Shown here: piece after piece, positions 5,828 through 8,816 of the stretch
How the letters are laid out: each line of letters begins with the position of its first letter
How positions within the stretch are numbered: position 1 is the stretch's first letter
Origin: Bacteriovoracaceae bacterium
GTDB taxonomy: Bacteria; Bdellovibrionota; Bacteriovoracia; Bacteriovoracales; Bacteriovoracaceae
Assembly (NCBI GenBank): GCA_007116425.1
Contig: SKIL01000066.1
Location: 1 to 8,816, forward strand
Direction: 5' to 3'
Length of the DNA stretch: 8,816 nucleotides
Made by a program: the position numbers and the translations under genes
Notes under the pieces: model-generated
Seen by the model: only the letters and a program-made list of their open reading frames with translations
The model's database searches: none
What the model was told of the DNA's origin: nothing

Positions 5828-7240
5828 ATGCAAAAGCTATTTAACTTTTCACAGAAATCGAACCGAGAGCAAGGTATCGCTCTTTTAATGGTTATGAGCT
5901 CAATAACAATTTTGACTTATATTATTATCGACTTTACCTTTGAAACCCAAGTTAATAAAATGCGGGTTCACAATATTACAGACAGAATGCAGGCCCGATT
6001 AACGGCCGAAGCAGGACTAAATTTAGCACTCGCCAGAATTCGACTCTACCAAGAGGCCAGAAACATGTACGAACAAAGCGAGGCCATTCAAGGTATGATC
6101 GACCTATCGGTACTCGAAGACAGTATAAGAAACCCAGACTTCATGTACCCAATCCCAATTATCGATAGAGATATGGACCAAAGAACAATTTCTGCCATAA
6201 ACGACTTTAATGATGACTCATTAATTTCTGGTGAACTTATGGTTACAATCAGTTCTGTCAGTGGCTTCTTAAACCCTAATAATATGCGCGTCCGGCCATT
6301 AACACCTGAAGAAGAAGAGCTACAAGAAGAAGAGCGCTGGGGAACAAGAGAGAGACAAAGAGAAGATGACGGCCCAAGCCCTCAGGAATTTACAGAACAA
6401 ACATTAATCGAAACACTCGAAGATGCTATGGAGAAAAGAAGAGAGGAGGACGACCTTTTTGATCTTCGCTATGGTAATTTAGATGCACGTCTTTTAATCA
6501 AAGAAATTAAATTTTATATCAATCATCCCGATGACTTTCAAGATTCTGAAAGAGCTGAAATAGAGGCCATGTATAGGGCCAACGATATAAGACCAAAACA
6601 TGCTCCACTAACCTCTCTTGACGAGCTTTATCTACTTGAAGGATGGGATGATGAAATTGTTAATTTAATTAAAGACAGACTAACCGTTCATGAAGTTTCA
6701 GTTATTCAAGTTAATGAGCTTACAGAAAATCAACTCAGAGTACTCTTTCCTGAGATCACTGAATTTCAAGTTGAAGAATTTTTCAGGTATAGAGATGGGG
6801 ACCCCGAAAGAAATGAGAGACCTAGACCATTTCAAAATGCAAGTGAGTTTAAAGAGCTCGTTGTCAATCGACTTTCTATTATTAATGAGGAATCTTATGA
6901 AGACTTAATTTCAGCTTTTCAGTCTGCAGGGCTTACAATTGGTGTGGCGGGAAAGCTATTTCGTGTTCGCTCAATGGCATCATTCAACCGTGCCACCTAT
7001 AACCTAGAAGCCTATATTGATGTACCAATTAAACCCCTTCCGCCACTACCACCAAGAGAAGATTCACGAGGTAGAAATAATGAAGACCAGGCACCCGATG
7101 GAGACAGAACACAAAGACCAGATGAGTTTATCGACGAAGAGGAAGAATTATCCAGAGGCCAAAGATCTGATGAAGAAGAAGAGGACACCAGACCACTTGA
7201 GTTTTTACCTCCTCGAGCTGTAGAAATTAGACGAATATAG
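5828..7240 (+). CDS. gspK: GspK, pseudopilus tip protein
   Basis: Largest minor pseudopilin, capping the GspI-J-K tip; in known structures its globular domain sits at the very top of the pseudopilus. From ATG 5828 it has 470 residues, well above the usual 310-350. Signal REQG-IALLMVMSSITIL: cleavage after Gly16, Ile17 as +1, and Met21 in place of Glu at +5. Loss of the +5 Glu is normal for GspK and supports the assignment. SGFLNPNNM (145-153) corresponds to the G.(F/I)NLN motif. LTSLDELYLLEGWDDEIVNLI (261-281) and VIQVNELTENQLRVLFPEIT (292-311) resemble the SAM/helix-hairpin-helix-like repeats of GspK. Additions are a charged insert at about 159-185 and a C-terminal tail from about 402, first proline-rich (PLPPLPPR), then strongly acidic. 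It starts 4 bp after gspJ. Domain limits are approximate. Confidence 0.9.
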   Translation: MQKLFNFSQKSNREQGIALLMVMSSITILTYIIIDFTFETQVNKMRVHNITDRMQARLTAEAGLNLALARIRLYQEARNMYEQSEAIQGMIDLSVLEDSIRNPDFMYPIPIIDRDMDQRTISAINDFNDDSLISGELMVTISSVSGFLNPNNMRVRPLTPEEEELQEEERWGTRERQREDDGPSPQEFTEQTLIETLEDAMEKRREEDDLFDLRYGNLDARLLIKEIKFYINHPDDFQDSERAEIEAMYRANDIRPKHAPLTSLDELYLLEGWDDEIVNLIKDRLTVHEVSVIQVNELTENQLRVLFPEITEFQVEEFFRYRDGDPERNERPRPFQNASEFKELVVNRLSIINEESYEDLISAFQSAGLTIGVAGKLFRVRSMASFNRATYNLEAYIDVPIKPLPPLPPREDSRGRNNEDQAPDGDRTQRPDEFIDEEEELSRGQRSDEEEEDTRPLEFLPPRAVEIRRI

Positions 7241-7324
7241 CAGACCAAAAAAATCAACAAAGAGAAAGTTAGAAACAAACAACTTTTCTAATGAAGTTCA
7301 CGAGAAATTTGATATGATTAAGTT
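7241..7324 (+). other. gspK-gspL spacer with small overlapping reading frames
   Basis: This 84-bp spacer breaks the tight packing of the pseudopilin genes. It holds an AGAAAGTT/AACTTTTCT imperfect stem (7263-7270 with 7281-7289, one bulged T, 10-nt loop) that is too AT-rich and lacks the U-run of a terminator. Two minimal reading frames, 7291-7317 (8 codons plus stop) and 7314-7328 (4 codons plus stop), are linked to each other and to the gspL ATG by ATGA overlaps. No clear Shine-Dalgarno precedes gspL itself. Whether any of this is used is unknown. Confidence 0.35.
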
Positions 7325-8816
7325 ATGAAGCATCAGTTAGCAGTAGACTTAGGTAGCTACTCAATAAAATTTCTAGAAACCGCTCCAGAGGGTAAAAACC
7401 TCAAGCTCATCTCTTATGAAGAAATTCGCCTAGATCGATTTAAAACAGACGCCTACCAAGACATGTCACTTCAGGAAGTCCAGCTGGCCATTATGGCGAA
7501 ATTTATCCGCAAACATGAGTTTCAGGGTAAGATTTTGTGTCATCTTTCAAATGAAATGATGACAACTCGCTATCTAGACTTACCAATCGGGAACAAGAGA
7601 AAGGCAGAGCTCATGATTCCCTTTCAACTCGAAGACAATCTTCCATACAATCTTCCAGAAGTTCACTTTACTAATAGTTTATATAAAAAAGGAAAAGAAA
7701 TTTTTGCTCAGGTTAACGTAACTGAAAAAGATTACTTTCGAGAACTTTATAAATATATGGAAGAGCGAAATATTTTACCTGCAGTTATCACCTCTGAGCT
7801 TTTCTCTCTCCAGTCTTATATTCAAGAGACCAAAATTTCTGACTGTATCTGCTTTATCGATATAGGACATGAAACATCCAAGGCATATTTCATAGACGAA
7901 GGAATGATCGTTGCCAACCATACCTCGCATATCGCCGGCAAAGTCATAGATGAAGTCATCGCTCAGACTTATAATATCCCAATTGATGAGGCCGTGGCCT
8001 ATAAACATAAAAACTGCTTCTTTCTCACTGAATCTCAATACGAAAAAGTCAATCAAGACCAAAGAGATTTTGCTGAGATAATGAAAAAATCCATTTCGCC
8101 TCTAGTGATGGAACTTAAAAGGTGGGAAGTCGGATTCAGAGTTAAGTTTGGAAAACAAATTAATAGAATCTATATCACTGGCGGAACAAGTAATATCAAC
8201 AATATTGAAAACTTTTTATCCGAAGCTCTTGGTGTTCCAGTAGTTCAATTCGACCCCTATGATAAGCTTCACTATGAAATTGTTGGTATTGATGAAGAAA
8301 TGACAAATAGTATGGCCGTTCCTTATCTCATGTCATTGGGCCAAACCGCAAAATTAACCGCTCCGAACTTACTCCATGGTGATTTTACAGGAAAGTACAC
8401 TGATAGTATCCCTCTTCATTCTTCAAGCTTTGTAGGAGCGCGAGTTGCTATATTTGCATTCATTTTACTCGCAGGGCTATGGGTGCAACGAGCATTTATT
8501 CAGCAAGATATTTCAAACCTAGATCGAGCGGCAGTCACACAGTTACAGGCCACTGATTTACAAATCCCTCGAAGAATTAGGGACCAATACAGAGTTAGGC
8601 CTGAAGTTGTTTTACGAGAAATTGATCTTAGATTAAGGAGTGTCAACTCTGAGCTAAGGGCACTAAATCGAATATCTCAAAAAAATGCTATAGGTGAATT
8701 ACTTAGCTTTAATAATGATCTTCCGGCCAATGAGAATATTAATATGAGCCGAGTCTACACTGACGGGCGCTTTTTTGAAGCTATTTTTACTTCAAATCGA
8801 AGTAATGAGCTCCTAC
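7325..8816 (+). CDS. gspL: GspL, actin-like/PilM-type T2SS assembly protein (3' end outside window)
   Basis: Inner-membrane protein whose cytoplasmic actin-like domain recruits the GspE N-terminus and whose periplasmic domain pairs with GspM. Translation is uninterrupted for 497 codons to the window edge. The start is fixed by an in-frame TAA at 7319-7321. Actin/PilM-like nucleotide motifs are visible: phosphate-1 AVDLGSYSIKFLE (6-18), phosphate-2 FIDIGHETSK (177-186) with Asp179 and Gly181, and the adenosine-type IYITGGTSNINN (282-293). One hydrophobic span at about 370-388 (VGARVAIFAFILLAGLWVQ) is followed by at least 109 periplasmic residues, helical and charged at first (LREIDLRLRSVNSELRAL). 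The N-terminal part is closer to complete PilM than many gammaproteobacterial GspL proteins appear to be, so the gene looks like a PilM-PilN-type fusion, the accepted relation between GspL and type IV pilus proteins. The name rests on architecture and position after gspK; gspM would be expected next. Confidence 0.85.
   Translation, partial: MKHQLAVDLGSYSIKFLETAPEGKNLKLISYEEIRLDRFKTDAYQDMSLQEVQLAIMAKFIRKHEFQGKILCHLSNEMMTTRYLDLPIGNKRKAELMIPFQLEDNLPYNLPEVHFTNSLYKKGKEIFAQVNVTEKDYFRELYKYMEERNILPAVITSELFSLQSYIQETKISDCICFIDIGHETSKAYFIDEGMIVANHTSHIAGKVIDEVIAQTYNIPIDEAVAYKHKNCFFLTESQYEKVNQDQRDFAEIMKKSISPLVMELKRWEVGFRVKFGKQINRIYITGGTSNINNIENFLSEALGVPVVQFDPYDKLHYEIVGIDEEMTNSMAVPYLMSLGQTAKLTAPNLLHGDFTGKYTDSIPLHSSSFVGARVAIFAFILLAGLWVQRAFIQQDISNLDRAAVTQLQATDLQIPRRIRDQYRVRPEVVLREIDLRLRSVNSELRALNRISQKNAIGELLSFNNDLPANENINMSRVYTDGRFFEAIFTSNRSNELL

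Noticed and set aside
7012..7278. Minus-strand open frame rich in serine opposite the gspK tail
   Set aside because: The serine runs are the reverse complement of the GAA/GAG-rich acidic tail of GspK. There is no independent coding signal and it is antisense to a certain gene.
7263..7289. Imperfect hairpin after gspK as a terminator
   Set aside because: The stem is mostly A-T with a bulge and is not followed by a T tract; the next gene belongs to the same system.
7775..8062. Minus-strand open frame opposite gspL
   Set aside because: The plus strand encodes a continuous actin-like domain with recognisable motifs; the antisense frame shows no domain or context.

Overview
The window is one continuous, plus-strand run of type II secretion system (T2SS, general secretory pathway) genes in the classical order gspD (last 33 codons only), gspE, gspF, gspG, gspH, gspI, gspJ, gspK and gspL (open at the right edge). 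No RNA gene, CRISPR array, insertion sequence or phage gene was seen, and no minus-strand gene is convincing. The DNA is AT-rich (about 40% GC by eye), with many AGA/AGG arginine codons and a TTG start. A Gram-negative proteobacterial-type envelope is certain from the system itself. A low-GC predatory delta-type lineage such as Bdellovibrionota/Bacteriovoracales is my guess from composition and the long acidic proteins; the sequence does not prove it.

Layout: 1-102 is the C-terminus of the presumed secretin GspD. 114-1859 is the cytoplasmic ATPase GspE and 1876-3093 the inner-membrane platform protein GspF. 3094-3222 is a 129-bp AT-rich gap, the largest in the window, with an inverted repeat ahead of a strong ribosome binding site. 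3223-3702 is the major pseudopilin GspG. The minor pseudopilins follow: GspH (3719-4426), GspI (4410-4928), GspJ (4900-5823, start uncertain) and GspK (5828-7240). H/I and I/J overlap, and J/K are 4 bp apart. An 84-bp spacer then leads to GspL (7325 to beyond 8816), an actin-like PilM-type protein with one membrane span and a periplasmic part.

How they work together (known for the family): GspE hydrolyses ATP at the base of the machine, held there by GspL and GspF. This drives assembly of a periplasmic pseudopilus of GspG capped by a GspH-I-J-K tip, which pushes folded exoproteins through the GspD secretin. GspC, the prepilin peptidase GspO, GspM and GspN are not in the window.

I found no wholly new system. 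Points worth a second look are: a tandem pair of 24-residue motifs with a 5-residue spacer at the GspE N-terminus that matches the layout of the c-di-GMP-binding MshEN domain but with altered key residues; enlarged minor pseudopilins with acidic tails on GspJ and GspK; two cysteines in GspG; and a chain of tiny ATGA-linked reading frames leading into gspL.
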